NCBI RefSeq assembly: GCF_030682035.1
Contig: NZ_JAUXQZ010000046.1
Span: 1-64,000, forward strand
Direction of reading: 5' to 3'
From: Brevundimonas sp.
Lineage (GTDB): Bacteria; Pseudomonadota; Alphaproteobacteria; Caulobacterales; Caulobacteraceae
DNA: 64,000 nucleotides
In this document: piece by piece, positions 8,150 through 18,545 of the stretch
Position numbering within the stretch: position 1 is the first letter of the stretch
How the letters are laid out: every line of letters starts with the position of its first letter
The notes under the pieces: model-generated
The model's input: only the letters and a program-made list of their open reading frames with translations
Told to the model about the DNA's origin: nothing
Databases searched by the model: none
Translations under genes and position numbers: made by a program

Positions 8150-10836
8150 CCGCGTCCCTCGACGACCGGCTGATCGAGGCCGCGTCCGCGCCCGACGTGC
8201 GCAAGGCCGTCGCGGCGATCCTGAAGGAGTCCTGGGACGCCGCCCGCGCGCGCACCGCCCGCCGTCTCGAGGCCGGAGGCGAGGGGGTCGAGGTCGCCCG
8301 GCTCTATTCCACCGCCGCCGACGACCTGCTCACGGCCCTGTGGCGGCTCACCACCGAAACCCTCTATCCCGCCGCCAATCCCAGCGAGGCGGAGCGGCTG
8401 ACCCTGATTGCGGTCGGGGGTTACGGCCGTGGTGTGCTGGCGCCCTTTTCGGACCTGGACCTGTTGTTCCTGCGCCCGTGGAAGCCGATCCCGCGCACCG
8501 AACAGGTGATCGAGTTCATGCTCTACGTCCTGTGGGATCTCGGCGTGAAGGTCGGCCAGTCGGCGCGGTCGGTCGACGAATGCCTGGCCCTGGCGAAATC
8601 AGACATGACCGTGCGCACCGCCCTGCTGGAAGCGCGGCCGCTGGCGGGCGACGAGAAACTGGCCGCCGACTTCATCGCCCGCTTCCGCGCCCAGGTGGTC
8701 AAGGCCGATCCCCGGCCCTTCATCGCCGCCAAGCTGGCGGAGCGCGATGTTCGCCACCAGAAATCCGGCGCCGTCCGCTACCGGGTCGAACCCAACGTCA
8801 AGGACGGTAAGGGCGGCCTGCGCGACCTCAACACCCTGTTCTGGATCGCGCGGTCGCTGGCGCCGGACAGCCCGCTGGGCGCGCGGGTGATGGACGACCT
8901 GCTGACCGCGCGCGAACGGCGCACCTTTGAGGAATCCTTCGACTTTCTTTGGCGGGTCCGCGCCCATCTGCATCTTACCGCGGGACGGCCGGAGGAAAAG
9001 CTGACCTTCGACCTCCAGCCCGAGGTCGCGCGGCGCATGGGCTGGCGCGGGCGCGGTGACGAGCCTGCGGTCGAGCGGTTCATGCGACGCTATTTCCTCG
9101 TCGCCCGCGACGTCGGCGCCCTGACCCGCGCCATGTCGGCCAAGCTGGAGGCGCGCCAGCAGAAGCCGACGATGAGCCTGTCGCGGCTGATCCCGGGGCG
9201 CAAACGCAAGCTTGGGGTCGAGGGCTTCACCGAGGACGCCGGCCGCCTGTCGGTCAAGGGGCCTGAGGTGTTCGCCGCCGCGCCCGAGAAGCTGCTGATG
9301 CTGTTCCGTACGGCGGACGAGCACGATCTGGACCTGCACCCGGACGCCTTTTCAGCGGTCAGCCGGTCGTTGTCGCTGGTCACCCCGTCGCTGCGCCGCG
9401 ATCCCGAGGCGACCCGCGCCTTCCTCGACATCCTGGCCCATGGCCAGCGACCCTATCGGGTCCTGACGCTGATGAACGAGACCGGTCTGCTGGGCCGGTT
9501 CCTGCCCGAATGGGGACGGATCGTTGGCCAGACCCAGTTCAACATGTACCACGCCTATACGGTCGACGAGCACACCTTGCAGGCCATCGGCATCATCAAC
9601 GACATCTGGCGCGGCAAGCTGAAGGCCGAGCATCCGTCCTCGACCGAGATCGTCCACCGCATCGACGATTTCGAAGCGCTGATGCTGGCCATGCTGCTCC
9701 ACGACGTCGGCAAGGGCGGTGACCGGGGCCAGCTGGAGGACGGGGCCATCGCGGCCAGGCGGGCCTGCGACCGGCTTGGCCTCGACCCACGCCGGACCGA
9801 GTTTGTGGTCTGGCTGGTGCGCAACCACCTGTCGCTCAGCGACTACGCCCAGAAGCGCGATATCTCGGACCCGGCGACCGTCCGCGCCTTCACCCGGCTC
9901 GTCGGCGATCCGGAGCGGTTGCGGACACTGCTGATCCTGACCGTGGCCGACATCCGCGCCGTCGGGCCGGGCGTCTGGAACGCCTGGAAGGGCGGGCTGA
10001 TCCGCGACCTGTACCAACGCACCGAAGGCGTGTTCCGCGGTGAGGACGTGGCCCACGCCGATCCGCTGGACGACTATCCCGAACTGGTGGCCCGCGCCCG
10101 GTGGAACGGCGCGGCGGTCGAGGCCCTGACGGCGCCCGGGAACGAGGCGGAGGAATACGCCGCCACCCGCGTCGCCGTCGCCGCGCGCGACCGGCCCGGC
10201 CTGTTCGTCGATCTGGCGGGCGCACTGGCCGCCGCTGGAGCCGATGTCGTCGGGGCCCGGGTGGCGACCGCCGGGGACGGGACGGCGCTGGATGTGTTCG
10301 AGCTTCAGGACGGCGGCGGCGCTCCTTATGGCCAGGCCGAGCCGCGCCGCCTGACCCGATTGATCGCCGCGCTGGAGGTTGCTGCCCGCGGCGGAGCCCG
10401 AATCGCCTCGGCCCCGGCGGCCGCGCCCAGCCCGCGCCGCGCCGCCTTCGACGTCCGGCCCACGGCTATCGTCGACCTGGACGAAAACCCCGACGCCGCC
10501 GTGGTCGAGGTGTCCGGCGCCGACCGGCCGGGTCTGCTGGCCGACCTCGCCCGCGTCCTCGCCGACAACGGTCTGTCGATCCGGTCGGCCCATATCGCCG
10601 GCTTCGGCGAGCGGGCGGTGGACAGCTTCTACGTCACTGATCCGAAAGGCCGGAAACCGAAGTCGGGGCCGAAGCTGGAGCGGCTGCGGCTTCAACTCGA
10701 GGCCGTTCTCGACCGCGTGGACCGAGCCGGAACCCGGCTGTCCGCCCCGGTTCGGGCCAGCCTGCGCGACGTGTCCGAAGTGGGTCGGCGCGGTTCCGCG
10801 CCGGACCCCGTATCGCCCGCGCCGGAAGCAGGATAA
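8146..10836 (+). CDS. glnD: [Protein-PII] uridylyltransferase/uridylyl-removing enzyme GlnD
   Basis: Bifunctional nitrogen sensor that uridylylates and deuridylylates PII proteins according to glutamine level. The 896-residue protein has the nucleotidyltransferase signature GGYGRGVLAPFSDLDLLF near residue 91, a central HD domain with HDVGKGGDRG near 519, and two C-terminal ACT domains beginning around RDRPGLFVDLAG (near 680) and ADRPGLLADLARVL (near 792). The GTG start at 8146 overlaps the mutS stop (GTGA). The order mutS-glnD-murJ-trpS is familiar from other alphaproteobacteria. An ntrZ-like gene elsewhere in the window (44648-45070) would belong to the same nitrogen-regulation theme. Confidence 0.96.
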   Translation: MTASLDDRLIEAASAPDVRKAVAAILKESWDAARARTARRLEAGGEGVEVARLYSTAADDLLTALWRLTTETLYPAANPSEAERLTLIAVGGYGRGVLAPFSDLDLLFLRPWKPIPRTEQVIEFMLYVLWDLGVKVGQSARSVDECLALAKSDMTVRTALLEARPLAGDEKLAADFIARFRAQVVKADPRPFIAAKLAERDVRHQKSGAVRYRVEPNVKDGKGGLRDLNTLFWIARSLAPDSPLGARVMDDLLTARERRTFEESFDFLWRVRAHLHLTAGRPEEKLTFDLQPEVARRMGWRGRGDEPAVERFMRRYFLVARDVGALTRAMSAKLEARQQKPTMSLSRLIPGRKRKLGVEGFTEDAGRLSVKGPEVFAAAPEKLLMLFRTADEHDLDLHPDAFSAVSRSLSLVTPSLRRDPEATRAFLDILAHGQRPYRVLTLMNETGLLGRFLPEWGRIVGQTQFNMYHAYTVDEHTLQAIGIINDIWRGKLKAEHPSSTEIVHRIDDFEALMLAMLLHDVGKGGDRGQLEDGAIAARRACDRLGLDPRRTEFVVWLVRNHLSLSDYAQKRDISDPATVRAFTRLVGDPERLRTLLILTVADIRAVGPGVWNAWKGGLIRDLYQRTEGVFRGEDVAHADPLDDYPELVARARWNGAAVEALTAPGNEAEEYAATRVAVAARDRPGLFVDLAGALAAAGADVVGARVATAGDGTALDVFELQDGGGAPYGQAEPRRLTRLIAALEVAARGGARIASAPAAAPSPRRAAFDVRPTAIVDLDENPDAAVVEVSGADRPGLLADLARVLADNGLSIRSAHIAGFGERAVDSFYVTDPKGRKPKSGPKLERLRLQLEAVLDRVDRAGTRLSAPVRASLRDVSEVGRRGSAPDPVSPAPEAG

Positions 10837-10844
10837 GCGCTGAC

Positions 10845-12554
10845 ATGGCCAAAAAAACCGCCCCTGAACCAGAACCGATCGAGGCCGCGCCGTCCGTGCC
10901 TTCGGCCACGGCGACGACCGAGCCCATGGTCCAGCCGCCCGCTTCGGCCACAACCGCGCGCAAGGGTGGCGGCATGATGCGCTCCTCGGCTATCTTCAGC
11001 GGCCTGACACTGGTCAGCCGCCTCGCCGGCTTTGCGCGAGACATCGTCATTTCGGCCGCGCTGGGGGCATCAGTCGGACCGGCGGCGGATGCCTACAACA
11101 CCGCCCTGAACTTCCCCAATCTGTTCCGACGCATCTTCGCCGAGGGGGCCTTCGCCGCCGCCTTCGTGCCGGCCTACGCCAGGACCCTCGAAACCGAGGG
11201 CGAGGCGGTGGCGGACAAGGTCGCCACGGACGCCCTCGCGGCGGTGGCCTTCGCCACCCTGGCGCTGACCCTTGTCGCCCAGCTGGCCATGCCCTGGCTG
11301 ATGGCCGTGATCAATGTCGGCTTCCTCGACGACCCGGCGCGCTTCAAGCTGGCGGTCGTCCTGACCCAGATCACCATGCCCTATCTGCCCTGTATGGCGG
11401 TGGCGGCCCTGCTCAGCGGCGTGCTGAACGCGCGCGGCCGGTTCATCGTCTCGGGCGCCTATCCGGTTCTGCTCAACGTCATCATGCTGGCCGCGGTGAT
11501 CCCGGCCCAGGGCGGCCAGGTCGGCGCGGCCTACGCCGCCTCATGGGCGGTGCTCGTCGCGGGCGTATCACAGGCAGCCCTGTGCTGGTGGGCGGCGCGG
11601 CGCGCGGGCGCCGACATCCGTCTGGCCCTGCCGCGGCTGACCCCGGCGGTGAAGGCGATCATCATCACCGCCATTCCCGCCGCGATCGGCAACTCGGCGA
11701 CCCAGATCAACGTCTTCATCTCGGGCAACCTGTCCAGCTTCGTGGCCGGAGGCCGGACGTGGCTGGCGACGGCCGACCGTCTCTACCAACTGCCGCTGGG
11801 CCTCGTTGGCGTCGCCATCGGAATCGCCCTTCTGCCCCGCCTGTCGCGCGCGGTGGCTTCCGCGGATCACGGCCAGCAGCAGGCCTCCATGGATGAGGCC
11901 CTGACCCTGTCCATGGCCCTGACCCTGCCGGCGGCGGCGGCGTTGATGGCCATGCCCTATTTCCTGATCGACGCCCTGTTCACCCGCGGCGCATTCCTGC
12001 AGATCGACGCCGTCAACACCGCGCGCGCCCTGTTGCAGTTCGGCTGGGGCGTGCCGGCCTTCGTCCTGATCCGCATCCTCGCCCCGGCCTTCTTCGCCCG
12101 GCGGGACACGCGCACGCCGATGATCTTCGCGCTTGTTTCCGTGGCGGTGAATGCGGCTCTGGCGATCGGCCTGTTCAACCTCGGCTGGGGCATAGCGGGC
12201 ATAGCGGCGGCGGTTTCCGCGGCCGCCTGGACCAATGTGATCCTGCTGGCCGCGACCTTGTGGCGACGGGACCTCTACCGACCCAGCCCGCAGGCCTTGT
12301 CGCGCCTGATCCGCATCGGCCTGTCCGCGGCCGGTCTGGCCCTGATCGTCGGCCTGGCCGCCGCCAGTCGGTCCCGGATCGAGGCGCCGGTGGCCGATAT
12401 CCTCGGGACGATCGGCGTCGGCGTCGGCGCCAAGGAGACCGCCCTCCTGCTCGTCACCGGTCTGGGCGGCGTCGTCTATGTCGCTCTGGCCTTCGCCACG
12501 CGGGCGATCACCCCGGCCGAGGTGAAGGGCCTGCTGCGGCGAACCGCCAAGTAA
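10845..12554 (+). CDS. murJ: Lipid II flippase MurJ
   Basis: Inner-membrane MOP-superfamily flippase moving the peptidoglycan precursor lipid II to the periplasm; 569 residues with about 14 hydrophobic segments. A charged, proline-rich cytoplasmic N-terminal tail of about 45 residues precedes the family start [20 protein letters not shown]. Conserved motifs include [25 protein letters not shown] (the family's N-F-x-R-R-x-F-x-E-G-A-F-x-x-A-F-x-P signature) and [19 protein letters not shown]. The gene starts 8 bases after glnD and is presumably in the same transcript. Confidence 0.95.
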   Translation: MAKKTAPEPEPIEAAPSVPSATATTEPMVQPPASATTARKGGGMMRSSAIFSGLTLVSRLAGFARDIVISAALGASVGPAADAYNTALNFPNLFRRIFAEGAFAAAFVPAYARTLETEGEAVADKVATDALAAVAFATLALTLVAQLAMPWLMAVINVGFLDDPARFKLAVVLTQITMPYLPCMAVAALLSGVLNARGRFIVSGAYPVLLNVIMLAAVIPAQGGQVGAAYAASWAVLVAGVSQAALCWWAARRAGADIRLALPRLTPAVKAIIITAIPAAIGNSATQINVFISGNLSSFVAGGRTWLATADRLYQLPLGLVGVAIGIALLPRLSRAVASADHGQQQASMDEALTLSMALTLPAAAALMAMPYFLIDALFTRGAFLQIDAVNTARALLQFGWGVPAFVLIRILAPAFFARRDTRTPMIFALVSVAVNAALAIGLFNLGWGIAGIAAAVSAAAWTNVILLAATLWRRDLYRPSPQALSRLIRIGLSAAGLALIVGLAAASRSRIEAPVADILGTIGVGVGAKETALLLVTGLGGVVYVALAFATRAITPAEVKGLLRRTAK

Positions 12555-12595
12555 CGGCTTGCTCCCCGGGCGTCGGTCAGGCATTGCGCCTCGAC

Positions 12596-13654
12596 ATGAC
12601 CGACGCCACTCCTGACCTGTCCGATCGCGCCGCTCCCGCCTATACCGGCCCGCGCCGGGTTCTGTCGGGCATCCAGGCCTCCGGAGCCCTGCATCTGGGC
12701 AACTATCTCGGCGCCCTGAAGCGGTTCACCCAGCTACAGGACACAGGCGCGCCCTGTTTCCTGTTCGTGGCCGACCTGCACGCCATCACCGTCTGGCAGG
12801 ATCCGGCCCTGCTGACCGCCCAGACGCGCGAGATCGCCGCCGCCTATCTGGCCTCGGGCCTCGACCCGGCGCGGTCGATCATCTGGCCGCAGTCGGCTGT
12901 GCGGGCCCATTCCGAACTGGCCTGGATCCTGAACTGCGTCGCCCGCCTCGGCTGGCTGGACCGCATGACCCAGTTCAAGGAGAAGTCGGGCAAGCACAAG
13001 GAACGCTCGTCCGTCGGACTCTACACCTACCCTGTGCTCCAGGCCGCCGACATCCTCCTCTACAAGGCCACCGAGGTGCCGACCGGCGAGGACCAGAAAC
13101 AGCATCTGGAGCTGACCCGCGACATCGCCCAGAAGTTCAACACCGACTTCAACGCGCCCGGTTTCTTCCCCCTGCCCGAGCCCCTGACCCAGGGGCCTGC
13201 GCCGCGGGTCATGAGCCTGCGCGACGGCATGGCCAAGATGTCCAAATCCGATCCGTCGGACCAGTCGCGCATCAACCTGACCGACGACGCCGACACCATC
13301 GTGGCCAAGATCCGCAAGGCCCGCACCGATCCCGACGCCCTGCCCGAGACGCTGGAAGGCCTCGAGGGCCGCGCCGAGGCGAAGAACCTGGTCACCATCT
13401 ACGCCGCCCTCGCCGACATGAGCCGCGAGGCCGTGCTGGCCCGGTTCGCGGGTCAGGGGTTCGGCGCCTTCAAGCCGGCGCTGGCCGACCTCGCCGTCGC
13501 TTCGATGGCCCCGGTCAGCGCCGAAATGCGCCGGCTGATGAACGATCCGACCGAGATCGACCGCGTCCTCAAGGACGGCGCCGAACGCGCTGCCGCCATC
13601 GCCGATCCGGTGGTGGATGAGGTGAAGAAGATCGTGGGCTTCTGGCGCGCCTGA
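12596..13654 (+). CDS. trpS: Tryptophan--tRNA ligase
   Basis: Class I aminoacyl-tRNA synthetase charging tRNA-Trp, 352 residues from the ATG at 12596, a normal bacterial length. The HIGH-equivalent motif is [13 protein letters not shown] (HLGN at 33-36) and the KMSKS loop is [13 protein letters not shown] at 214-218. Other family motifs are [34 protein letters not shown] split over two stretches, and [19 protein letters not shown]. An open frame continues upstream into the end of murJ, but the MurJ coding and the absence of family similarity there favour 12596. It closes the mutS-glnD-murJ-trpS run. Confidence 0.96.
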   Translation: MTDATPDLSDRAAPAYTGPRRVLSGIQASGALHLGNYLGALKRFTQLQDTGAPCFLFVADLHAITVWQDPALLTAQTREIAAAYLASGLDPARSIIWPQSAVRAHSELAWILNCVARLGWLDRMTQFKEKSGKHKERSSVGLYTYPVLQAADILLYKATEVPTGEDQKQHLELTRDIAQKFNTDFNAPGFFPLPEPLTQGPAPRVMSLRDGMAKMSKSDPSDQSRINLTDDADTIVAKIRKARTDPDALPETLEGLEGRAEAKNLVTIYAALADMSREAVLARFAGQGFGAFKPALADLAVASMAPVSAEMRRLMNDPTEIDRVLKDGAERAAAIADPVVDEVKKIVGFWRA

Positions 13655-15016
13655 TCAGCCGACGCGGTCCAGCCGGGCGATGAAGAAGCCGTCCAGCCCG
13701 CCCTTTTCCGCCCACATCGACGGCAGGATGCGCAGCCAGCCCTCGGGCGTCAGAGCCTCGGTCGGGGCGCCGACGGCGGCAGGATCGGCCACGGCAGTCT
13801 TGAAGGCCGGGTTGCGGCGCAGGAAGGCGATGATCTGGGTCTCGCCCTCTTCGCGCTCAAGCGAACAGACGCAATAGACCAGCCGCCCGCCCGGCTTGAC
13901 CCGTTCGGCGGCGGCGTCGAGCAGACGGTGCTGCACGTCGGCCAGCTTGGCCACGTCGGCGGGCTTGGTGGCGCGCAGGACTTCCGGATTGCGGCGGAAG
14001 GTGCCGGTGGCGGTGCAGGGGGCGTCCAGCAGGACGGCGTCGAAGTTACGGGGGTCGTCCCAGTCCTCGGCGGGAACCGCGACGACCTCGGCGGACAGGC
14101 CGGTTCGCGCCAGATTTTCCGTCAGCCGCTTCAGCCGCGGCGCCGACCGGTCCAGCGCCACGACCGAGGCGCCCGAGGCGGCCAGTTGCAGGGTCTTGCC
14201 GCCGGGCGCGGCGCAGACGTCAACAATGGACTCGCCGGCTTGCGGCGCCAGCAGGCGCACCGGTACGGCGGCGGCGGCGTCCTGAACCCACCAGATACCG
14301 TCGTCGAATCCCGGCCAGCTCGCGAGGTCGCCGCGGCGGCCGGTGCGGACGGTATTCCCGGCCAGAACCTCGCCATCCACGGCCTCGGCGAGGGCGGCGG
14401 CGTCAACCTCGGGCTTGAGGCTGAGGTCCGTGGCAGGCTCCTCACGGGCGGCGAGGGCCAGACCGGTCAGGGAGGCCTCGCCATAGGTGGCGCGCCAGCG
14501 GGCGGCCAGCCATTCGGGCAGATTTGACTCGGCCGTGGTCAAGCCCGGCCCTTCGCGCTCGATGCCGCGCAGGACGGCGTTGACGAGGTTCTTGTAGGGG
14601 CGGGTCTTGGTCTCGCGCTCGGCCAGCTTCACTGCCGTCGATACCGCCGCGAAGGCCGGGGTCTCCAGCACCAGCGTCTGGGCCAGAGCCACCCGCAAGA
14701 TGGTCCGCACCGCCAGCGGCGGGCCCTTCTGCAGCTTGCGGTCCAGAATCTGGTCGATCTCGCCCAGCCGGCGCAAGGCGGCCATGGCCACGGCGCGGGC
14801 GAACGCGCGGTCCGGCCCGGGCAGGTCCGAGACCTCGCGGAACGACAGCGCCGTATCCAGCCCGCCGCGGCCTTCCAGGGCGGCGTTCAGCAGCACGCCG
14901 GCGGCCAGACGGGCCTCGACGCCGATGTCGGCCCCCCCGTGGTCAGAATTGGCGTCACGCGGGTCGACCTTCGGGGGCCGCGGCGCCCGGGTTCCAGCCC
15001 GGGCCTTGTCGGCCAT
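13655..15016 (-). CDS. rsmB: 16S rRNA (cytosine-967-C5)-methyltransferase, RsmB family
   Basis: A 453-residue RNA m5C methyltransferase. An N-terminal NusB-like RNA-binding domain (ARLAAGVLLNAALEGRGGLD through NLVNAVLRGIER) precedes the SAM-binding domain, with DVCAAPGGKTLQLA as motif I and VVALDRSAPRLKRL following. The two catalytic cysteines are visible in DAPCTATGTFRRNPE and VYCVCSLEREEGE. The start at 15016 is chosen because the frame upstream runs into the end of kup. The stop codon abuts the trpS stop from the opposite strand with no intergenic space. RsmB or the related RsmF/NOL1 group are the realistic choices; the NusB domain favours RsmB. Confidence 0.92.
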   Translation of the reverse strand: MADKARAGTRAPRPPKVDPRDANSDHGGADIGVEARLAAGVLLNAALEGRGGLDTALSFREVSDLPGPDRAFARAVAMAALRRLGEIDQILDRKLQKGPPLAVRTILRVALAQTLVLETPAFAAVSTAVKLAERETKTRPYKNLVNAVLRGIEREGPGLTTAESNLPEWLAARWRATYGEASLTGLALAAREEPATDLSLKPEVDAAALAEAVDGEVLAGNTVRTGRRGDLASWPGFDDGIWWVQDAAAAVPVRLLAPQAGESIVDVCAAPGGKTLQLAASGASVVALDRSAPRLKRLTENLARTGLSAEVVAVPAEDWDDPRNFDAVLLDAPCTATGTFRRNPEVLRATKPADVAKLADVQHRLLDAAAERVKPGGRLVYCVCSLEREEGETQIIAFLRRNPAFKTAVADPAAVGAPTEALTPEGWLRILPSMWAEKGGLDGFFIARLDRVG

Positions 15017-15063
15017 GCGGCGGCCGCGGGCGGCCGAGCTGCGCCCCTGCTCGGGTCCGCGGC

Positions 15064-17052
15064 TCAAACCACCACCTGTGTGCCCAACTCGACCACCCGG
15101 CCCGGCGGGATGTGGAAGAAGTCGGTCGGGTTGGCGGCGTTGCGGGTCAGGAAGATGAACAGACGATCCTGCCACAACGGCATGCCCTGCGAGGCCGAGG
15201 CGACCACCGAGCGGCGGCCCAGGAAGAAGCTGGTCGACATGATGTCGAACCTCAGCCCCTGTTTCCGGCACAGCCCCAGCGCCTTGGGTATATTGGGCTG
15301 TTCCATGAAGCCGTAGGAGATGGTCAGCTTCTTGAAGTCGTCCGAGATCGGCTCGATCGTCACCCGCTGGCCTTCCGGCACCCGCGGCCGGTCGGTGGTG
15401 CGAACGGTCAGGATGACGTTCTTCTCGTGCAGCACCTTGTTGTGCTTGAGATTGTGCATCAGGGCGACCGGGGCGACGTCGGGGTCCGAGGTCAGGAAGA
15501 TCGCAGTACCGGGCGCGCGGTGCGGCGGACGAGCACGGAGCATCTCGATCAGGTCGGCCAGCGCCAGGCTGTCCTTGCGGGTCTTGTCAGTCAGAATTTG
15601 GGTGCCGCGCACCCAGGTCCACATCAGCAGGATCAGCACCGCGCCCAGCACCAGCGGCAGCCATGCGCCGTCCGGAATCTTCAACAGGTTGGAGGTCAGG
15701 AACACCGAGTCGATGAAGCCGAACGGGATCAGCGCTGCAAGCACGGCCCAAACCGGCCAGTTCCACTTATGCCGGATGACGGAATACGCCATCAGGGTAT
15801 TGATCAGCATCACCCCCGTCACCGCCACGCCATAGGCGGCGGTCAGGTTGGTCGAACTCTGGAACACAAACAGGAGGGCCAGCACGCCGATCATCAACAG
15901 GTTGTTGACCGCGGGCACATAGATCTGGCCGGCCTGGGTCTCGGAGGTGTTCTTGATCTCGATGCGGGGCAGCAGGCCCAGCTGCACCGCCTGCTGGGTG
16001 ACCGAGAAGGCGCCGGTGATGACCGCCTGGCTGGCGATAACGGTCGCCGCCGTGGCGAGCGCCAGCATCGGCCAGTAGACGACCGTCGGCACCATGTTCC
16101 AGAACGGATTTTCCGCCGCCTCGGGGTGGGACAGGATCAGGGCGCCCTGGCCCAGGTAGTTCAGGGTCAGGCAGGGCAGGACGAACCCCACCCAGCCGAT
16201 GCGGATCGGGGCTTTGCCGAAATGGCCCATGTCGGCGTAGAGCGCCTCCGCCCCGGTCACCGCCAGAAATACGCTGCCCAGAATGATGAAGCCGAGGAAA
16301 CCGTCGTTGATCAGCAGCTGGACGCCGTAATGAGGCGACAGGGCGCGCAGGATGGAGATGTCGTCGAAGATGTGGATGAGGCCGAGCACGCCCAGACAGA
16401 GGAACCAGACGGCGGTGATCGGGCCGAAGAACCGGGCCAGGCCGGCGGTCCCGCGCGCCTGGACCAGAAACAGGGCGATCAGGATGCCCGCTGACACCGG
16501 CACGATGAAGGGATCCAGCTTTCCGCCGACGCCGGGGGCGTCCTTGACGCCCTCGATGGCCGACAGAACCGAGATCGCCGGCGTGATGATGCCGTCGCCA
16601 TAGAACAATGCCGCGCCGCAAACGCCGAGCAGGAAGATGAAGCCGCTCCGTCGACCCACCGCGTGGGTGGCCAGGGCCATCAGCGCCAAGGTGCCGCCCT
16701 CGCCCTTGTTGTCGGCCCGCATCAGGAACATGACGTATTTAAACGTCACCACGATCATCAGCGCCCAGAAGGCCAGAGAGACCACGCCGATCACGGCCAG
16801 GTCGCCGCCGACGCCGTCCTGGGCGTGGCCGATGGCCTCGCGCAGGGCGTAGAGCGGGCTGGTGCCGATGTCGCCGAACACGACGCCGATGGCGCCGATG
16901 ATCAGGCCCCATTTGCCGGCCTTGACGTGGCCGCCCTCGCCGGCCGCCGCCGGGTGCGGATGGGCCGGGGCGACCGATTTTTCGGCGGGGTTCTGGGAGT
17001 TTGAGGCGGCGGCGGCGGGGCCGTCTTCGCCTTGGGGAGAAGCCCCGGCCAT
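15064..17052 (-). CDS. kup: Low-affinity potassium transporter Kup
   Basis: KUP/HAK/KT family K+ uptake permease, 662 residues from the ATG at 17052, preceded on the minus strand by a good ribosome-binding site (ggagga, six bases upstream). The N-terminal cytoplasmic tail of about 45 residues is Ala/Pro/His-rich. The first membrane segment carries the family signature IGAIGVVFGDIGTSPLYALR. Further motifs are DNKGEGGTLALMAL and GDGIITPAISVLSAIEG. About twelve hydrophobic segments are followed by a soluble C-terminal domain of about 200 residues, as in the family. It lies 47 bases upstream of rsmB on the same strand and diverges from the Rrf2 regulator gene at 17261. Confidence 0.95.
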   Translation of the reverse strand: MAGASPQGEDGPAAAASNSQNPAEKSVAPAHPHPAAAGEGGHVKAGKWGLIIGAIGVVFGDIGTSPLYALREAIGHAQDGVGGDLAVIGVVSLAFWALMIVVTFKYVMFLMRADNKGEGGTLALMALATHAVGRRSGFIFLLGVCGAALFYGDGIITPAISVLSAIEGVKDAPGVGGKLDPFIVPVSAGILIALFLVQARGTAGLARFFGPITAVWFLCLGVLGLIHIFDDISILRALSPHYGVQLLINDGFLGFIILGSVFLAVTGAEALYADMGHFGKAPIRIGWVGFVLPCLTLNYLGQGALILSHPEAAENPFWNMVPTVVYWPMLALATAATVIASQAVITGAFSVTQQAVQLGLLPRIEIKNTSETQAGQIYVPAVNNLLMIGVLALLFVFQSSTNLTAAYGVAVTGVMLINTLMAYSVIRHKWNWPVWAVLAALIPFGFIDSVFLTSNLLKIPDGAWLPLVLGAVLILLMWTWVRGTQILTDKTRKDSLALADLIEMLRARPPHRAPGTAIFLTSDPDVAPVALMHNLKHNKVLHEKNVILTVRTTDRPRVPEGQRVTIEPISDDFKKLTISYGFMEQPNIPKALGLCRKQGLRFDIMSTSFFLGRRSVVASASQGMPLWQDRLFIFLTRNAANPTDFFHIPPGRVVELGTQVVV

Positions 17053-17260
17053 GAAGTTCCTCCGGGACCCCGCACAACGCGGTTCCCATCCAAAGAGCGG
17101 CGAGCCTTTAAGCCCTTTCCGCAGGCCGTTCAATCGTGCTGCAAGCGCGAAGGTTCCGGACCGCGCCGGATCGCGGGGTCTCGAAGGATCGTCGACCTTG
17201 CGCCGGTGGAATGTCTGTTTGTGAATGCCGTCCCACGCGCCTATCTTGATAGCCAGAACC

Positions 17261-17731
17261 ATGTCCGACAGCCAACGTTTTCCCGTCGCCGCCCACGCCC
17301 TGGCCTATCTGGCCCACAAGGGCGCCGTCTCGCCGGCCCAGGCCGTGCCGAGCGCGATTCTGGCCGCCTCGATCCCGACCAATCCCGTGGTCGTGCGCCG
17401 CGTGACCTCCCTGCTGGCCAAGGCCGGGCTGATCGCCACCCGTCCCGGCGCCTCGGGCGGGGCCTGGCTGCTGCATAAGCCGCACGACATTTCGCTGGAG
17501 TCGGTGCTGCGCGCCGTCAACGGCTGCGCCCACCTCGGCTCGCCGCCCGCCGGCGCCAAGGGCTGCCCGGTCAGCGAACACATCCCCCGTCAGGTAGCCA
17601 AGGCCCTGACCGCCGCCGACCAGGCCGCGGGCTTGGCCCTGTCGAAGATCACCATCGCCGACCTGCTGGACCACAATCCGGTGTCGCTGGCGGGGTTTGC
17701 ACCCCATCCGTCCTGCCCGGTCGCCGCCTGA
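17261..17731 (+). CDS. Rrf2-family transcriptional regulator
   Basis: A winged-helix Rrf2/BadM-type regulator of 156 residues. The DNA-binding region spans roughly residues 5-70: LAYLAHKGAVSPAQAVPSA, then PTNPVVVRRVTSLLAKAGL and the Rrf2 wing signature RPGASGGAWLL. The C-terminal half has cysteines in NGCAHLG and AKGCPVSEHI at positions reminiscent of the Fe-S or redox-sensing cysteines of family members, plus one near the end (HPSCPVAA). Whether a cluster is bound cannot be told. It is followed after one base by an SDR gene and a small membrane-protein gene, which are likely its regulatory partners or targets (inference). The open frame continues to 17225, but 17261 aligns best with the family start. 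Confidence 0.9.
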   Translation: MSDSQRFPVAAHALAYLAHKGAVSPAQAVPSAILAASIPTNPVVVRRVTSLLAKAGLIATRPGASGGAWLLHKPHDISLESVLRAVNGCAHLGSPPAGAKGCPVSEHIPRQVAKALTAADQAAGLALSKITIADLLDHNPVSLAGFAPHPSCPVAA

Positions 17732-17732
17732 G

Positions 17733-18545
17733 ATGAGCCTGCCCTCGCGGCCGCGCCCGGTCGTGCTGATCACCGGGGCCTCGGCCGGAATCGGAGCGGC
17801 CCTGACGCGGGTCTATGCCGAAAAGGGCTGGGACCTGATCCTGACGGCGCGGCGTGAGGCGCCCCTGCGGGTGTTGGCTGAGGAGCTGGCCCGCATGGGC
17901 GCGGCGTCTACCGTTCTAATCGAAGACCTCACTGGCTCCGCCGCCCCGCGCCGGCTGTTCGACGGTGTCGCCGAACGAGGCCTGACAGTGGACGGCCTGG
18001 TCAACAACGCCGGCTTCAGCCGGACAGACGGCTTCCTCAACACCGATCCGGCGGCGCACCGGGCCATGATCCAGGTCATGCTGGCCGCCCCGGTGGAGCT
18101 GGCGCGGCTGTTCACCCCGGCCATGGTCGAGCGCGGTTACGGCCGCATCCTCAACGTCGCCTCCCTCGCCGGCCAGATGCCCGCGACCGGCGGCGACACC
18201 CTGTACGGGCCGATCAAATCCTTCCTCATCAAGGCTTCACAAGGCCTGCATCTGGAACTGCGCGGGACCGGGGTCCACGTCACCGCCCTGTGCCCCGGCT
18301 ACACCCTGACCGAATTCCATGACGCCAACGGCACCCGCGAACAGGTGTCCTCAGCTTATCCGGCGTGGATGTGGCAGACCGCCGACCATGTGGCGCGGGT
18401 CGGCTACGAGGCCTGTGAGGCCAACCGGCCGAAGGTCACGCCGGGAGCGATGAACAATCTGCTGGCGGGTTTGGCCAAACATCTCCCTGACCGGGTCGCG
18501 CTGGGGATGGTCGGCGGCCACGCGAAACGGCTGAAGCGGATATGA
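17733..18545 (+). CDS. Short-chain dehydrogenase/reductase (SDR) family oxidoreductase
   Basis: A 270-residue classical SDR. The NAD(P)-binding glycine motif is TGASAGIG near residue 12, the structural NNAG motif occurs in VNNAGFSRTDG, the catalytic serine is in ILNVASLAGQMP, and the Y-x3-K pair is in YGPIKSFLIK. The substrate is not predictable. TARREAPL after the second strand carries arginines often associated with NADP(H) preference. The ATG at 17733 is one base after the Rrf2 stop, and the 3' end overlaps the next gene by four bases (ATGA), so the three genes look cotranscribed. Confidence 0.92.
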   Translation: MSLPSRPRPVVLITGASAGIGAALTRVYAEKGWDLILTARREAPLRVLAEELARMGAASTVLIEDLTGSAAPRRLFDGVAERGLTVDGLVNNAGFSRTDGFLNTDPAAHRAMIQVMLAAPVELARLFTPAMVERGYGRILNVASLAGQMPATGGDTLYGPIKSFLIKASQGLHLELRGTGVHVTALCPGYTLTEFHDANGTREQVSSAYPAWMWQTADHVARVGYEACEANRPKVTPGAMNNLLAGLAKHLPDRVALGMVGGHAKRLKRI